NCBI GenBank assembly: GCA_030840805.1
Contig: JAVEDU010000015.1
Span: forward strand, 1 to 59,045
Source of the DNA: Actinomycetota bacterium
GTDB lineage: Bacteria > Actinomycetota > Actinomycetes > Mycobacteriales > HKI-0501
Reading direction: 5' to 3'
Length of the DNA: 59,045 bases
The notes beneath the pieces were generated by a model. The model was given only the letters and a program-made list of their open reading frames with translations, made no database searches and was not told where the DNA came from. This document shows, in pieces, positions 18,210 to 28,418 of this stretch. How positions within the stretch are numbered: the first letter of the stretch is position 1; each line of letters starts with the position of its first letter. Both the position numbers and the translations under genes were made by a program.

Positions 18210-18554
18210 TCAGGCCGCGCGGTGCGGCCGGGCGACCGCGGCGGCCCGCTCGGCGGCAACGGGGTCCCCCGCCGGCACGGCCGTGTCCCGCTCCGCTGCG
18301 GCGCTGCGCTGCTGCGGCACCAGGCGCGGCGGGGTGGACGCCTGCTCCGGCCGCCGCGCGGGGCGGGCCCGGCGTTCGACCCGGGCGGCGGGGCGGGGGG
18401 CGAGCAGCATGAGCGCGAGCGCCAGCATCACCAGGCAGCCGCTGAGCGCGAGGTAGCGGCCGTACTGGTCCCGGCTGTCGGCGACGACCATCCCGATCAG
18501 GCCGAGGGCACCGGCGAGCGCGAGGAGCAACCGGCCTCCGCGTTCCAAGTTCAC
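18210..18554 (-). CDS. Small two-TM membrane protein with basic tail
   Basis: This 114-residue protein has two hydrophobic segments (RLLLALAGALGLIGMVVA and YLALSGCLVMLALALMLLA) joined by DSRDQYGR, followed by an Arg/Ala/Pro-rich cytoplasmic tail of about 55 residues. I do not recognise a family. The GTG at 18554 is chosen because AGGAGGA lies six bases upstream; longer upstream starts lack such a signal. It converges with the VOC pair, leaving 22 bp. Confidence 0.65.
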   Translation of the reverse strand: MNLERGGRLLLALAGALGLIGMVVADSRDQYGRYLALSGCLVMLALALMLLAPRPAARVERRARPARRPEQASTPPRLVPQQRSAAAERDTAVPAGDPVAAERAAAVARPHRAA

Positions 18555-18666
18555 CGCCGGTCCTCCTTCCCGTCCACTGCGCGTTCCCGTCCGCGATCTC
18601 TCGGCCACTATGAGTCAGGAACTCCGGGGACCCACCATCGCCACCCGCGACACACCCGAGAACCAC

Positions 18667-18697
18667 CCGTCCGGCCGCACCGACCTCGGCCGGACGG
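18667..18697. other. Hairpin in a gene-free stretch
   Basis: The stretch 18555-18908 has no convincing gene. It holds a perfect 11-bp inverted repeat (18667-18677 with 18687-18697, nine-base loop), upstream of both divergent neighbours, and a TAGGGT box (18897-18902) for the plus-strand gene at 18909. The hairpin could be an attenuator or an operator; nothing decides between them. Confidence 0.4.
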
Positions 18698-18908
18698 CCG
18701 ACCCGGACTTGCCCGTTCCGGTGTGACGATCGACACGGAGTCACCTATGGACCGTTCTGCCGACACGCGCCGTGATCATCGCGGTGAAGTGCCCGGTTCG
18801 TCCCCGTTCCCGCTCCTCCGCTCGGCGGCTCCCCGGGGGCGGGCGGCCGGACGGCCCGGTCCCCCGTCGCCACGGATGCCCACGGCCACCGTCGCGTAGG
18901 GTCCGCAC

Positions 18909-19676
18909 ATGGCCATGGCCCTCGCACTCGCCGGCTCCGACACCCTCGCACCGGAGCACACGCGCCCGAGCTGGCACGCCGTCGTCGACGAGTTCGCCGC
19001 CCGCGGCATCACGCTCGCCGTCCCCGACACCGCGCCGCCGGTACCGCCGGTGGAGGTGTCCGGGGTCGAGATGGACGACCTCATCGCGCTGTGCGCGGTC
19101 ATCGGCGGGGCGGCGGCCCCGGTCGGCGTGCCCGCGCCGGACCTGCCGCCGCGGCGGGCCGATGCGCCCGCTCCCCCGGCGCGCCGGCGCACCCGGGTCG
19201 GTCGCGCGATCGCCGGTACGACCGACGCCGTCGACCCGTACGAGCCGTGGAACCGGCCGGTGGACCCGCCCCGCAACGTCGAGGCCGACCTCCTGCTCTC
19301 TGCCGCGTCGACGTGGCCGCTGCGGTACCCGGCGCCGATCGTCCCGTTCGCCGACGTCGTGGTCCCGGTGCCCTTCGCCGGGACCGTGGTGCTGTCGGTG
19401 CCGAGCCGGTTCGACGAGCGCACGTCGGTGATCAGCGCCCAGGCCGCGGTGGCCACCCTGGCGGACCTGGCCGCGTTCCTGGCCCTGCCGGACCACCTGT
19501 TCGACGCCGCGAGCGGCACGCCGGGCGAGGTCCGGGCGGCCGTGGACCGAGCGGCGCGCCACGCCGACCCCGGGGCCCGCTGGCCGGACTACCCGGAGGT
19601 GTCGTACTTCGTGGTGACGCTGCTGCCCCTGTTCCGCGCCTCGGTCGCGACGGGAGCACCGGTCCTGCTCGGCTGA
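18909..19676 (+). CDS. Hypothetical protein, 255 residues
   Basis: No family is recognised. The protein has an N-terminal region without signal peptide (AMALALAGSDTLAPEHTRPSWHAVVDEFA), a Pro-rich basic linker around residues 75-105, and a C-terminal domain with PLRYPAPIVPFADVVVPVPFAG, SVPSRFDERTSVISAQAAVATLADLAAFLALPDHLF and WPDYPEVSYFVV, which looks folded. A TAGGGT box ends six bases before the ATG, indicating a leaderless mRNA and supporting this start. Its last 88 bp overlap the 3' end of the GT87-like gene on the opposite strand, an unusually long convergent overlap. Confidence 0.65.
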   Translation: MAMALALAGSDTLAPEHTRPSWHAVVDEFAARGITLAVPDTAPPVPPVEVSGVEMDDLIALCAVIGGAAAPVGVPAPDLPPRRADAPAPPARRRTRVGRAIAGTTDAVDPYEPWNRPVDPPRNVEADLLLSAASTWPLRYPAPIVPFADVVVPVPFAGTVVLSVPSRFDERTSVISAQAAVATLADLAAFLALPDHLFDAASGTPGEVRAAVDRAARHADPGARWPDYPEVSYFVVTLLPLFRASVATGAPVLLG

Positions 19677-20737
19677 CCGGCGCAGACGACCACGAACACC
19701 CCGAGCAGCAACAGCTGCGGGCCGCCGATCCGGACGTGCCCCGGCAGCTCGGCGCTGAGGGCGGACAGCGGCCCGGCGCCGACCGGCGGGATCAGCGCCC
19801 ACGTCGCCGCGGCGAACGCCGCGAACGACCAGCCGCCCGCCGCCGCCGCGAGCAGCGGGGCGAGGGCCAGCACCAGGTAGTGGCTCCACACGATCGGCGA
19901 CACCAGCAGGGCAGTCAGGACGCCGCCCGCGAAGACCACCGCCTCGTCACCGGTTCGGCGCCACACCACGAGCGCCGCGGTGACCACCGCCGCCGCCACG
20001 AGCAGCACGCACCACCGGGCCGCCTCCGGCGCCAGTCCCAGGCCCTGCACGAACCGGTACAGGGCGAAGCCGTCCCGCGTCTCGTGGGCGGTGAGCTCAC
20101 CGAGCATCCGCGCGTAGTCCCGGGCGCCGATCGGGCCCAGCGCGAACCCGCCGAGCAGCAGCACCGCGGTCAGTGCCGTGGTGACCACCAGGGCGCGCCA
20201 CCGCCGGACGATCGGCAGCCACAGCGCCAGCGGGAGCAGGAACAGCTTCGACGCGAACACGAGGGCCAGCGCCGGACCGGTACGCCCGGCCCGGTCCCGG
20301 AAGTGCCACGCGGTCATGCAGCCCAGCAGCAGGAACGCGTTCAGTGTGCCCACCTGCAGGCCCCGGACGGTCGTGGCGGCGCCGAACACCCCCAGGTAGG
20401 CGGGGAGCGAGTACCGGGACGGCGACCAGTACACCGCGAGCAGCAGTGCCGCCCCGGCCAGTCCGAAGTAGACGAGATCGGCCAGCGCGGCCGGCAGCAG
20501 TGCCAGCGGGACGAACGGCAGGGCGGCGCCGATCGGGTACACGAACGCGTGTCCGGAGTAGACGGACGCGCTGCCGAGCTCCGGGTACGGGCTCAGCCCG
20601 TGCAGCAGGCCGTGCCCCGCCGCGAGGTACACCGCCAGGTCGGAACGGGGCACCGGCCGGAGGAACAGGAGCCACACCCCGGCCGGGTACAGCACCGCGA
20701 CAGCGGCGACGAGCCATCGCCACCGCCGGGTCGCCAT
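19589..20737 (-). CDS. GT87-like (DUF2029) polyprenol-phosphate mannosyltransferase homologue
   Basis: This 382-residue membrane protein has about ten hydrophobic helices. The first loop carries RSDLAVYLAAGHGLLHGLSPYPE; a DLAVY-type acidic motif just after TM1 is characteristic of GT-C glycosyltransferases of the GT87 family such as PimE. Further typical segments are FVYPIGAALPFVPLALLP, SKLFLLPLALWLPIVRRWRAL and SPIVWSHYLVLAL. It probably transfers a mannose or arabinose from a polyprenyl-phosphate donor outside the membrane, as in lipoglycan assembly. The start ATG at 20737 lies 15 bp after the end of the HAD gene, so it may be the last gene of serS-HAD-GT87. Confidence 0.82.
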   Translation of the reverse strand: MATRRWRWLVAAVAVLYPAGVWLLFLRPVPRSDLAVYLAAGHGLLHGLSPYPELGSASVYSGHAFVYPIGAALPFVPLALLPAALADLVYFGLAGAALLLAVYWSPSRYSLPAYLGVFGAATTVRGLQVGTLNAFLLLGCMTAWHFRDRAGRTGPALALVFASKLFLLPLALWLPIVRRWRALVVTTALTAVLLLGGFALGPIGARDYARMLGELTAHETRDGFALYRFVQGLGLAPEAARWCVLLVAAAVVTAALVVWRRTGDEAVVFAGGVLTALLVSPIVWSHYLVLALAPLLAAAAGGWSFAAFAAATWALIPPVGAGPLSALSAELPGHVRIGGPQLLLLGVFVVVCAGQPSRTGAPVATEARNRGSSVTTKYDTSG

Positions 20738-20752
20738 GTCACCCGCAGCCGG

Positions 20753-21601
20753 TCAGCCGAACCAGCGCTCGAGCAGCTCCGCCGCGCCGTCGTGGGTGAC
20801 CGTCCCGGTGACCTCGTCCGCGGCCTCCCGGACGTTCGCGGGCGCCTGGCCCATCGCCACCGCGCGGCCCGCCCAGGCGAACAGCGGCAGGTCGTTCTCC
20901 CCGTCACCGACCGCGAGCACCCCGGCCGGGTCGATGCCCAGGTCCTCCGCGAGCATCGCGGCTCCCGTGGCCTTGGTGACGCCGGGGGCCATCACGTCGA
21001 TCCAGCCGGTGTAGCCGATCTCCCAGCCGTAGACGGCCGGGTCGAGGACGGCGGCGCACAGCTCCCGCGCCGCGTCGGCCTCGGCGCCGTAGATCTGGAA
21101 CGACGCCTCGTCCGGCCGGGGCGTCTCCACCCGCGCGACGAGCCGCGTCGTGGGCGTCGCGACGAGGTCGGGCAGCGTCGTCGCGTCGAGGAAGGCCGAC
21201 GGGAAGTCCCGCGGGAACCCGGGTGTCGTCCGGAACCCCTCGGTGCCGTGCTCGACCGCGAACGTCAGCTCGGGCTTGCGGTGGGCGAGGGCCCGCGCGG
21301 CCGGGCCGGGGTCGATGGTGACCGCGTGCAGCACGGTGGCGCTGTCCGGGTCGTACACCACGGCGCCGTTGCTGCACACCAGCTCGACCCCGTGCAGCCC
21401 GAGGTCGGCCGCGGTGGGCAGCGCGCTCCACACCGCCCGGCCGGTGGCGATGATCACCGGTACACCGGCGGCGAGCGTCGAGGCGACGGCGGCCTGGACG
21501 CGGGGCGACGGCGGGACGTGCTCCTCGGCGTACGGCACCACGGTGCCGTCCAGGTCGAGTACGACCAGCTCCGGGCGCCAGCCGTTCAGGCCCGAACTCA
21601 C
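20753..21601 (-). CDS. HAD-superfamily Cof-type phosphatase
   Basis: This 282-residue HAD hydrolase has motif [12 protein letters not shown] (nucleophile Asp16, acid Asp18), motif [32 protein letters not shown] and [14 protein letters not shown]. It is a distant homologue of the HAD protein at 15375-16235 and of the one often found beside serS in actinomycetes. Its GTG start overlaps the serS stop by four bases (GTGA), so it is translationally coupled to serS. The substrate is unknown; a housekeeping phosphate-removal role is inferred. Confidence 0.9.
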   Translation of the reverse strand: MSSGLNGWRPELVVLDLDGTVVPYAEEHVPPSPRVQAAVASTLAAGVPVIIATGRAVWSALPTAADLGLHGVELVCSNGAVVYDPDSATVLHAVTIDPGPAARALAHRKPELTFAVEHGTEGFRTTPGFPRDFPSAFLDATTLPDLVATPTTRLVARVETPRPDEASFQIYGAEADAARELCAAVLDPAVYGWEIGYTGWIDVMAPGVTKATGAAMLAEDLGIDPAGVLAVGDGENDLPLFAWAGRAVAMGQAPANVREAADEVTGTVTHDGAAELLERWFG

Positions 21602-22860
21602 GTGGCGACCGGCTCGAGCACCTCGCGGCCGAGGAACGGCTGCAGCGCCGCGGGCACCCGGACCGAGCCGTCCGGCTGCTGGTGGTTCTCCAGGATGGCG
21701 ACCAGCCAGCGGGTGGTCGCGAGCGTGCCGTTCAGCGTCGCCGCGATCTGCGACCGCCCCTCGGTGTCGCGGTACCGGATGTTCAGCCGGCGGGCCTGGA
21801 ACGTGGTGCAGTTCGAGGTGGAAGACAGCTCCAGATACCGCTGCTGGGACGGCAGCCAGGCCTCGCAGTCGAACTTCCGGGCCGCCGACGAGCCGAGGTC
21901 ACCGGCGGCGACGTCGATCACCCGGTACGGCACCTCGATCTTGCCGAGCATCTCCTCTTCCCAGCCGAGCAGCCGGGCATGCTCGGTCTCGGCCTCCTCC
22001 GGCGCGCAGTACGTGAACATCTCGACCTTGTCGAACTGGTGCACCCGGATGATGCCGCGGGTGTCCTTGCCGTAGCTGCCGGCCTCGCGGCGGTAGCAGG
22101 ACGAGATCCCGGCGTACCGGCGCGGTCCGGCGGACAGGTCGATGATCTCCTCGGCGTGGTACCCGGCCAGCGGGACCTCGGACGTGCCGACGAGGTACAG
22201 GTCGTCGGCCTCCAGCGTGTACACCTCGGCGGCGTGCGCGCCGAGGAAGCCGGTGCCCGCCATGATCTCCGGCTTCACCAGCGACGGCGTGATCATCAGG
22301 GTGAAGCCGTTCGCCACGGCCTGCTGCTGCGCGAGGGCGAACAGGGCGAGCTGGAGCTGCGCGCCCACTCCCTTGAGGAAGTAGAACCGGGCGCCGGCCA
22401 CCTTGGCGCCGCGCTCGGTGTCGATCGCATCCAGACCCTCGCCGAGCTCCAGGTGGTCGCGGAACGTCTCCAGCCGCGGCTTCTCGCCGACCTCCTTGAG
22501 CAGGACGAAGTCGTCCTCGCCACCCGCCGGCACGCCGTCGACGATGACGTTGCCGATCGACCGGTGGGCCGTGCGGAGCAGCTCGTCCGCGGCGGTCTGG
22601 GCGGCCTCGGCGGCCTTGACCTCCTGCGACAGTTGCTTGGTCTTGGCGAGCAGGGCGGCCTTCTCGTCCCCGGTCGCCTTCGCGACGAGCTTGCCGAGCG
22701 ACTTCTGCTCGGCGCGCACGGTGTCGAAACGGGCCACCGCGGCCCGCCGGTCGCCGTCGGCGCGCAGCAGGGTGTCGACGACGGCGTCGGACTCCCCCCG
22801 GGCACGCTGGCTGGCACGGACGACGTCGGGGTTCTCGCGGACGAGTCGCAGGTCGATCAC
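21598..22860 (-). CDS. serS: Seryl-tRNA synthetase
   Basis: This 420-residue class II synthetase charges tRNA-Ser. The N-terminal [22 protein letters not shown] begins the tRNA-binding antiparallel coiled coil (to about residue 105). The catalytic core shows [44 protein letters not shown] (motif 2 region), [22 protein letters not shown] and [23 protein letters not shown] (motif 3 region). Length is standard. A minus-strand TAGGCT box (22869-22874) ends eight bases before the GTG start, so the message is likely leaderless. It heads a serS-HAD operon. Confidence 0.97.
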   Translation of the reverse strand: MIDLRLVRENPDVVRASQRARGESDAVVDTLLRADGDRRAAVARFDTVRAEQKSLGKLVAKATGDEKAALLAKTKQLSQEVKAAEAAQTAADELLRTAHRSIGNVIVDGVPAGGEDDFVLLKEVGEKPRLETFRDHLELGEGLDAIDTERGAKVAGARFYFLKGVGAQLQLALFALAQQQAVANGFTLMITPSLVKPEIMAGTGFLGAHAAEVYTLEADDLYLVGTSEVPLAGYHAEEIIDLSAGPRRYAGISSCYRREAGSYGKDTRGIIRVHQFDKVEMFTYCAPEEAETEHARLLGWEEEMLGKIEVPYRVIDVAAGDLGSSAARKFDCEAWLPSQQRYLELSSTSNCTTFQARRLNIRYRDTEGRSQIAATLNGTLATTRWLVAILENHQQPDGSVRVPAALQPFLGREVLEPVAT

Positions 22861-22891
22861 GGTGATTGAGCCTACCGGCGCCGCGGCCGGG

Positions 22892-23554
22892 TCACTCCGG
22901 CAGCGCCGCGTACGCCCGTACCGGGAAGGTCCCGAACCCGGCCACCGGCGGTGGCACCGCCGTGAACCGCGCTCCCGTCGCGGGCAGCCCGGCCAGGCCG
23001 GTGAGGTGCTCGACCACCGGTATCCCGGCCGCGAGCAGCGTCGAGTGGGCCGGCCGCTCCCCGCCCTCGGTGCTGTCGATGTTCACCGAGTCGATGCCGA
23101 CGAGCGCCGCACCCCGGTCGGCGAGCCACCGCGCACCGGCCGCGGTCAGGTACGGCGCGTCGACGCCGTACGCCTCGGTCCGCCAGTGCCGGTCCCAGCC
23201 GGTGTGCAGCAGGACGGCAAGGCCCTCGAGCTCGGTCCCGGGCAGGTGCTCCACGTCGATCGCCCGGTCGGTCACCGACACGACGACGGCCGGCAGGTCG
23301 ACGAGGGACTCCAGCGGCAGGCCCGCGAGGTCGACCCCGTCGGCGTACCGGTGGAACGGGCTGTCGAGGTACGTCCCGGTGTTGCCCACCATCGTGATCC
23401 GGCTGATGTCGAACTCCGTGCCGGCCGCGTACACCCGGCGGGAGTCCTCACGGGTGAGGTGCGGGGCGATCTCCGGCGCCGGGAGACCCGGGTACGTCGT
23501 CATACCGGCGTGGATGGCGTGGGAGAGGTCGACGAGGCGACGTGGGGTGGTCAT
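22892..23554 (-). CDS. Cyclase-family (kynurenine formamidase-like) protein with altered metal motif
   Basis: This 220-residue protein matches the cyclase/KynB family: [83 protein letters not shown] and [13 protein letters not shown]. The canonical metal motif HxGTHxDxPxH reads N58-T-G-T-Y62-L-D64-S-P-F-H68, so two of the expected histidine ligands are missing while Asp64 and His68 remain. Amide or lactone hydrolysis with a different metal arrangement is possible. ATG 23554 is chosen by homology; in-frame starts upstream exist. Part of its 5' half is duplicated as a decayed fragment at 24085-24160. Confidence 0.8.
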   Translation of the reverse strand: MTTPRRLVDLSHAIHAGMTTYPGLPAPEIAPHLTREDSRRVYAAGTEFDISRITMVGNTGTYLDSPFHRYADGVDLAGLPLESLVDLPAVVVSVTDRAIDVEHLPGTELEGLAVLLHTGWDRHWRTEAYGVDAPYLTAAGARWLADRGAALVGIDSVNIDSTEGGERPAHSTLLAAGIPVVEHLTGLAGLPATGARFTAVPPPVAGFGTFPVRAYAALPE

Positions 23555-23686
23555 GACGACAGCATGACGATCCACTCCAGACATTTTGGCGGCCGACACC
23601 GCCTCGCCCTTCGGGGGTGTCCACCTGCGACCGGTTCGTGCCACGCTGTCCGGACCGCAACGCTGTCTCAGCCCGGAGGAGAGCGG

Positions 23687-24043
23687 ATGACCAGCAACTA
23701 CCCGCCGCCACCGCCACCGCCCGGCGACCCCGGGATGACGGGCGCCCCCACCGAGCAGATGAGCCGGCCGCCCTACCCGTCGGCGCCACCCGGCCGTGAC
23801 CCGCTGAGCGTCACGAGGCCGCAACGGCCCGCCGCGGCCAGCTCGGACGGGTGGCGGACGACCGAGTTCGGGGTGTTCCTGCTCGTCGCGCTCGGAAACC
23901 TGCTCGCGGCCGCGCTGGTGAACAGCGGCGGCGGGCGCGACGACCACTTCCGGGCCGACCGGGCGTGGTTCTACATCACGCTGCTGGCCATCGCCTACCT
24001 CCTCAGCCGCGGGATCGCCAAGATCGGCGGCCCCCGCGCCTGA
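23687..24043 (+). CDS. Small proline-rich two-TM membrane protein, paralogue A
   Basis: This 118-residue protein begins MTSNYPPPPPPPG and has a disordered Pro/Gly-rich half, then TTEFGVFLLVALGNLLAAALV (first TM), a short RDDHFRADRAW loop and FYITLLAIAYLLSRGIAKIG (second TM). The Pro-rich part is presumably cytoplasmic. GGAGGAG precedes the ATG. A close paralogue lies at 24333-24707; between them is a fragment of the cyclase gene, showing that a segment of about 0.6 kb was duplicated. The family is unnamed to my knowledge and its function unknown. Confidence 0.8.
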   Translation: MTSNYPPPPPPPGDPGMTGAPTEQMSRPPYPSAPPGRDPLSVTRPQRPAAASSDGWRTTEFGVFLLVALGNLLAAALVNSGGGRDDHFRADRAWFYITLLAIAYLLSRGIAKIGGPRA

Positions 24044-24049
24044 CTGCCA

Positions 24050-24084
24050 CCGGGACCCGGCCGGCGCCCGGGGCCGGGTCCCGG
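24050..24084 (+). terminator. Hairpin terminator after paralogue A
   Basis: A perfect 13-bp stem (24050-24062 with 24072-24084) with a nine-base loop begins six bases after the stop codon. It ends exactly where similarity to the cyclase gene begins. Confidence 0.75.
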
Positions 24085-24160
24085 CGCGTACCCCCGGCGG
24101 GAGTCCTCGCGGGTGAGGTGCGAGGCGATCTCCGGTGCCGGCCGACCCGGTAGGTCGTCA
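24085..24160 (-). pseudogene. Decayed fragment of the cyclase-family gene
   Basis: These bases align with 23427-23503 inside the cyclase gene, with scattered substitutions and small indels. The minus strand still reads [19 protein letters not shown] against [19 protein letters not shown] in the intact gene. No start codon or downstream coding sequence remains. It is the relic of a tandem duplication that carried the following small membrane-protein gene with it. Confidence 0.75.
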
Positions 24161-24332
24161 CGCCGCCACGATGACCCTCCACATCCGACGATGCCGGCCA
24201 CGCCGCTCCGCCACCCGGGTGATGTCCATCTCGGACGGTTTCGGGCCTTGGGGCGCGGGGTATCCGGACCTCACCGGCGCAGCACTCGCGCCGCGGTGAC
24301 CCGGCCGGGCACCGCAGATCAGAGGAGAGCGC

Positions 24333-24707
24333 ATGACCAGCAACTACCCGCCCCAGCCGGGCGCTCCCGGCATGACCGGCGCGACCACCGAGCAGATGAA
24401 CATCCCGCCGGGGATGGGCACCGTCACCTCGTCGCAGCCGCCCGCACACGACCCGTTGAGCGTCCTGCGCCGCGGGTCCGTGCGGCAGGGACCCGCCTCG
24501 AACGGCTGGAAGACGACAGAGTTTGGGGTGTTCGTACTCGTGGCGCTCGGCAACCTTCTCGCCTCGGCCCTCGTCGCGAGCAACGACGGGCGCGGCGACG
24601 TCTTCCGGGCGGACAAGGCGTGGTTCTACATCACGCTGCTCGCCATCGCCTACATCGTGAGCCGGGGTCTCGCCAAGATCGGGACTCGCGGCAACCGCGA
24701 CGACTGA
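24333..24707 (+). CDS. Small proline-rich two-TM membrane protein, paralogue B
   Basis: This 124-residue protein repeats the plan of paralogue A: MTSNYPPQPG start, TTEQM, DPLSV, then KTTEFGVFVLVALGNLLASALVA, DVFRADKAW and FYITLLAIAYIVSRGLAKIG. The TM half is nearly identical to paralogue A while the Pro-rich half has diverged. GAGGAGAG lies five bases before the ATG. Both copies keep intact frames and ribosome binding sites, so both are probably expressed. Followed by a strong terminator. Confidence 0.8.
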   Translation: MTSNYPPQPGAPGMTGATTEQMNIPPGMGTVTSSQPPAHDPLSVLRRGSVRQGPASNGWKTTEFGVFVLVALGNLLASALVASNDGRGDVFRADKAWFYITLLAIAYIVSRGLAKIGTRGNRDD

Positions 24708-26222
<1,515 letters not shown>

Positions 26223-26236
26223 CGCCCCTTCGCCGA

Positions 26237-26294
26237 TTGATCATGGGGAATCGTCGACGACACCGGCGTGTCGTGCCGAATGCCCCGTGGTCAA
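26237..26294. repeat. Dispersed palindromic element, copy 2
   Basis: The left arm TTGATCATGGGG (26237-26248) pairs with 26283-26294 through two G-U wobbles, and an inner 7-bp ACGACAC/GTGTCGT hairpin fills the loop. The outer arms and the GCCGAA near the right arm match copy 1 at 15320-15377, while the loop has diverged. It separates convergent guaB1 and a zinc-ribbon gene and again contains the stop codon of the minus-strand gene. Confidence 0.75.
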
Positions 26295-26647
26295 CCCGAA
26301 CCTGGGTCCAGCTCCTTCGGCTCCTCGTACCCCGCCGCGCGCTCCAGCAGGATCTGGCCGAAGACGCCGTTGGGCCGCCCGCAGTCGAGGCACAGGAAGT
26401 GCTCGTCGATCCGCCGGCCGCCGCAGTGCTCGCACCGGCCCCGGTCGCGCGGCTCCCGGTACGCCGCGAGCGCCGAGACGAGGGCTCGGGCCACCGGGGC
26501 GCTGAGCGCGAGACTGGCCTGCATCCGTCCGGAGCGGAGGTGCAGCAGCGCTACGGCGGGTGCGCCGGGCGGCGGATCCAGGGCGTCGATGCGCTCCACG
26601 AAGTCCCGGACCGCCGCCACCACATCGGCATCGGACATCGAGGTCAT
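26291..26647 (-). CDS. Hypothetical protein with C-terminal zinc ribbon
   Basis: This 118-residue protein has a helical N-terminal part (SDADVVAAVRDFVERIDAL), a strand-rich part with VALLHLRSG and QASLALSAPVARALVSALAAY, and a compact zinc ribbon RCEHCGG...FLCLDCGRP with four cysteines. The role is unknown; nucleic-acid or protein binding is typical for such ribbons. On the minus strand TACAGT ends six bases before ATG 26647, indicating a leaderless message. The stop codon is supplied by the palindromic repeat. Confidence 0.7.
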   Translation of the reverse strand: MTSMSDADVVAAVRDFVERIDALDPPPGAPAVALLHLRSGRMQASLALSAPVARALVSALAAYREPRDRGRCEHCGGRRIDEHFLCLDCGRPNGVFGQILLERAAGYEEPKELDPGSG

Positions 26648-26699
26648 GGCCGGACTGTAGGAGAGACACGCCCGCGCCGGGAGCCCCCGACGCCAAACG

Positions 26700-27401
26700 T
26701 CAGGCGCTCCCCGCCGCGAGGGCCCGGTTCACGGCGGCCTCGACGTGCAGGCGCGTGGTGGGGAAGACCGGGACCGGGCTGTCCTCCGGGCCGACCAGCA
26801 GCTCGATCTCGGTGCAGCCCAGGATGACGCCCTGCGCGCCGGCCGCGGCGAGCCGGCCGATCACCTCGGTGTAGGCGGCGCGGGACGACGCGGTGACGAT
26901 CCCCCGGCAGAGCTCGTCGTAGATCACCGCGTGGACCAGCGCCCGGTCGGCCGCCTCCGGCACGAGCACCGTCAACCCGTGGGAGGCGAGCCGGCCGGTG
27001 TAGAACTCCTGTTCCATCGTGAACGCGGTGCCGAGCAGGCCGACGGTGTCGAGCCCGGCGGCCCGCACGGCGCCCGCGGTGGCATCGGCGATGTGGAGCA
27101 ACGGGATCCGCACCGCGCCGGCAATCTGGTCGGCCACCTTGTGCATGGTGTTCGTGCACAGGACCAGCAGGTCCGCCCCGGCCGCTTCCAGCCGCCCGGC
27201 GGCCGTGGCGAGCAGCGCACCGGCGTCGTCCCAGCGGCCGGCGGCCTGGAGGTGCTCGATCGCCGCGAAGTCGACCGAGTACAGCAGGCACCGCGCGGAG
27301 TGGAGGCCGCCGAGACGCTCCCGCACCAGCTCGTTGGCCAACCGGTAGTACTCGGCGCTGCTCTCCCAGCTCATGCCCCCGAGCATCCCGATCGTCAGCA
27401 C
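26700..27401 (-). CDS. Aspartate/glutamate racemase family protein
   Basis: This 233-residue protein starts MLTIGMLGGMSWESSAEYYR and carries the two catalytic cysteines of the family in LCTNTMH (Cys82) and LGCTEIEL (Cys196), plus HIADAT, TAFTMEQEFY and FPTTRLHVEAAV. It resembles YgeA-type amino-acid racemases with cofactor-independent two-base catalysis. It starts with GTG 12 bp after the pirin stop, so both genes are likely one transcript. Substrate specificity (Asp, Glu or a broad amino-acid range) cannot be decided. Confidence 0.9.
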   Translation of the reverse strand: MLTIGMLGGMSWESSAEYYRLANELVRERLGGLHSARCLLYSVDFAAIEHLQAAGRWDDAGALLATAAGRLEAAGADLLVLCTNTMHKVADQIAGAVRIPLLHIADATAGAVRAAGLDTVGLLGTAFTMEQEFYTGRLASHGLTVLVPEAADRALVHAVIYDELCRGIVTASSRAAYTEVIGRLAAAGAQGVILGCTEIELLVGPEDSPVPVFPTTRLHVEAAVNRALAAGSA

Positions 27402-27413
27402 CGGGTCATGGTG

Positions 27414-28382
27414 TCAGACGTTCGGGCCGTGTCCGGCCGGGATCGTGCCCAGGCGCCCCTGCTGGAAGTCCTCGAACGCCTGCATCACCACGGCGCGGGT
27501 GTTCATCACGAACGGGCCGTACGCCACGACCGGCTCCCGGATCGGCAGCCCCCCGAGGATCAGCACGTCCAGGTCGGGGGTGCGGGACTCCTGCCGGGCG
27601 TCCGCGGTGACCGTGAGCGTGTCCCCCGCGCCGAAGACCGCGAGCTGACCGCTGTGGATGGGCCGGGCCTCGGCACCGACACTGCCGCGGCCCGCGAGGG
27701 TGTACACCAGCGCATTGAAGTCCGGCCGCCACGGGAGCGTGAGCGAGGCGCCCGGGGTCAGCGTCGCGTGGACGAGCGCGATCGGGGTGTGGGTCACGCC
27801 CGGCCCCTCGTGCCCGGCGACGTCACCGGCGATCACGCGCAGCAGCGCACCGCCGTCCGGCGAGGACAGCAGCGCGACCTTGCTCGCCCGGATGTCCTGG
27901 TACCGCGGGGTGGTGAGCTTCTTGGACCTCGGCAGGTTCACCCAGAGCTGGAAGCCGTGGAACAGGCCGCCGCTCGTCACCACGTGCTCCGGCGGCGTCT
28001 CGATGTGCAGCAGGCCGCTGCCCGCGGTCATCCACTGGGTGTCGCCGTTGGTGATCAGCCCGCCGCCACCGTTGGAGTCCTGGTGGGCCATCTCGCCGTC
28101 GATCATGTAGGTCACGGTCTCGAAGCCGCGGTGCGGGTGCCACGGCGTGCCCTTGGGCTCGCCCGGCGCGTACTCGACCTCGCCCATCTGGTCCATGTGG
28201 ATGAACGGGTCCAGCGCCGTCGTGTCCACCCCGGCGAACGCGCGCCGGACCGGGAAGCCCTCGCCCTCGTACCCCTGCGGGGCCGTGGTGACCGTCCGGA
28301 CCGGGCGCGGCCGGTCGACGGCGGGGTCGGTCTCGGGGATCCGCGGCAGCGCCAGCGGGTTCGGGGCGGTGACGGCGGGCAT
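27414..28382 (-). CDS. Pirin-family bicupin protein
   Basis: This 322-residue protein has the pirin N-terminal cupin with GTPWHPHRGFETVTYMIDGEMAHQDSNGG, DTQWMTAGSGLLHIETP and FHGFQLWVNLP, and a C-terminal cupin with DFNALVYTLAGRG. The His-rich HPHRG and later HIE motifs supply the iron ligands. Bacterial pirins act as quercetinase-like dioxygenases or regulatory partners; which applies here is unknown. The ATG at 28382 has GGAGG five bases upstream. The gene is first in a two-gene operon with the racemase, behind a TTGACA promoter with overlapping inverted repeats. Confidence 0.9.
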   Translation of the reverse strand: MPAVTAPNPLALPRIPETDPAVDRPRPVRTVTTAPQGYEGEGFPVRRAFAGVDTTALDPFIHMDQMGEVEYAPGEPKGTPWHPHRGFETVTYMIDGEMAHQDSNGGGGLITNGDTQWMTAGSGLLHIETPPEHVVTSGGLFHGFQLWVNLPRSKKLTTPRYQDIRASKVALLSSPDGGALLRVIAGDVAGHEGPGVTHTPIALVHATLTPGASLTLPWRPDFNALVYTLAGRGSVGAEARPIHSGQLAVFGAGDTLTVTADARQESRTPDLDVLILGGLPIREPVVAYGPFVMNTRAVVMQAFEDFQQGRLGTIPAGHGPNV

Positions 28383-28418
28383 GGCAGCCTCCAGGTCTTC
28401 GGTGACCGTGCACCGGTC

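Noticed and set aside
18747-18899. Possible 50-residue ORF upstream of the hypothetical gene at 18909
   Set aside because: No ribosome binding site, no recognisable composition, and it overlaps the promoter of the next gene.
21598-22900. A tRNA gene near serS
   Set aside because: Looked for a cloverleaf and a TTC-loop consensus around serS and in the intergenic regions; none seen.
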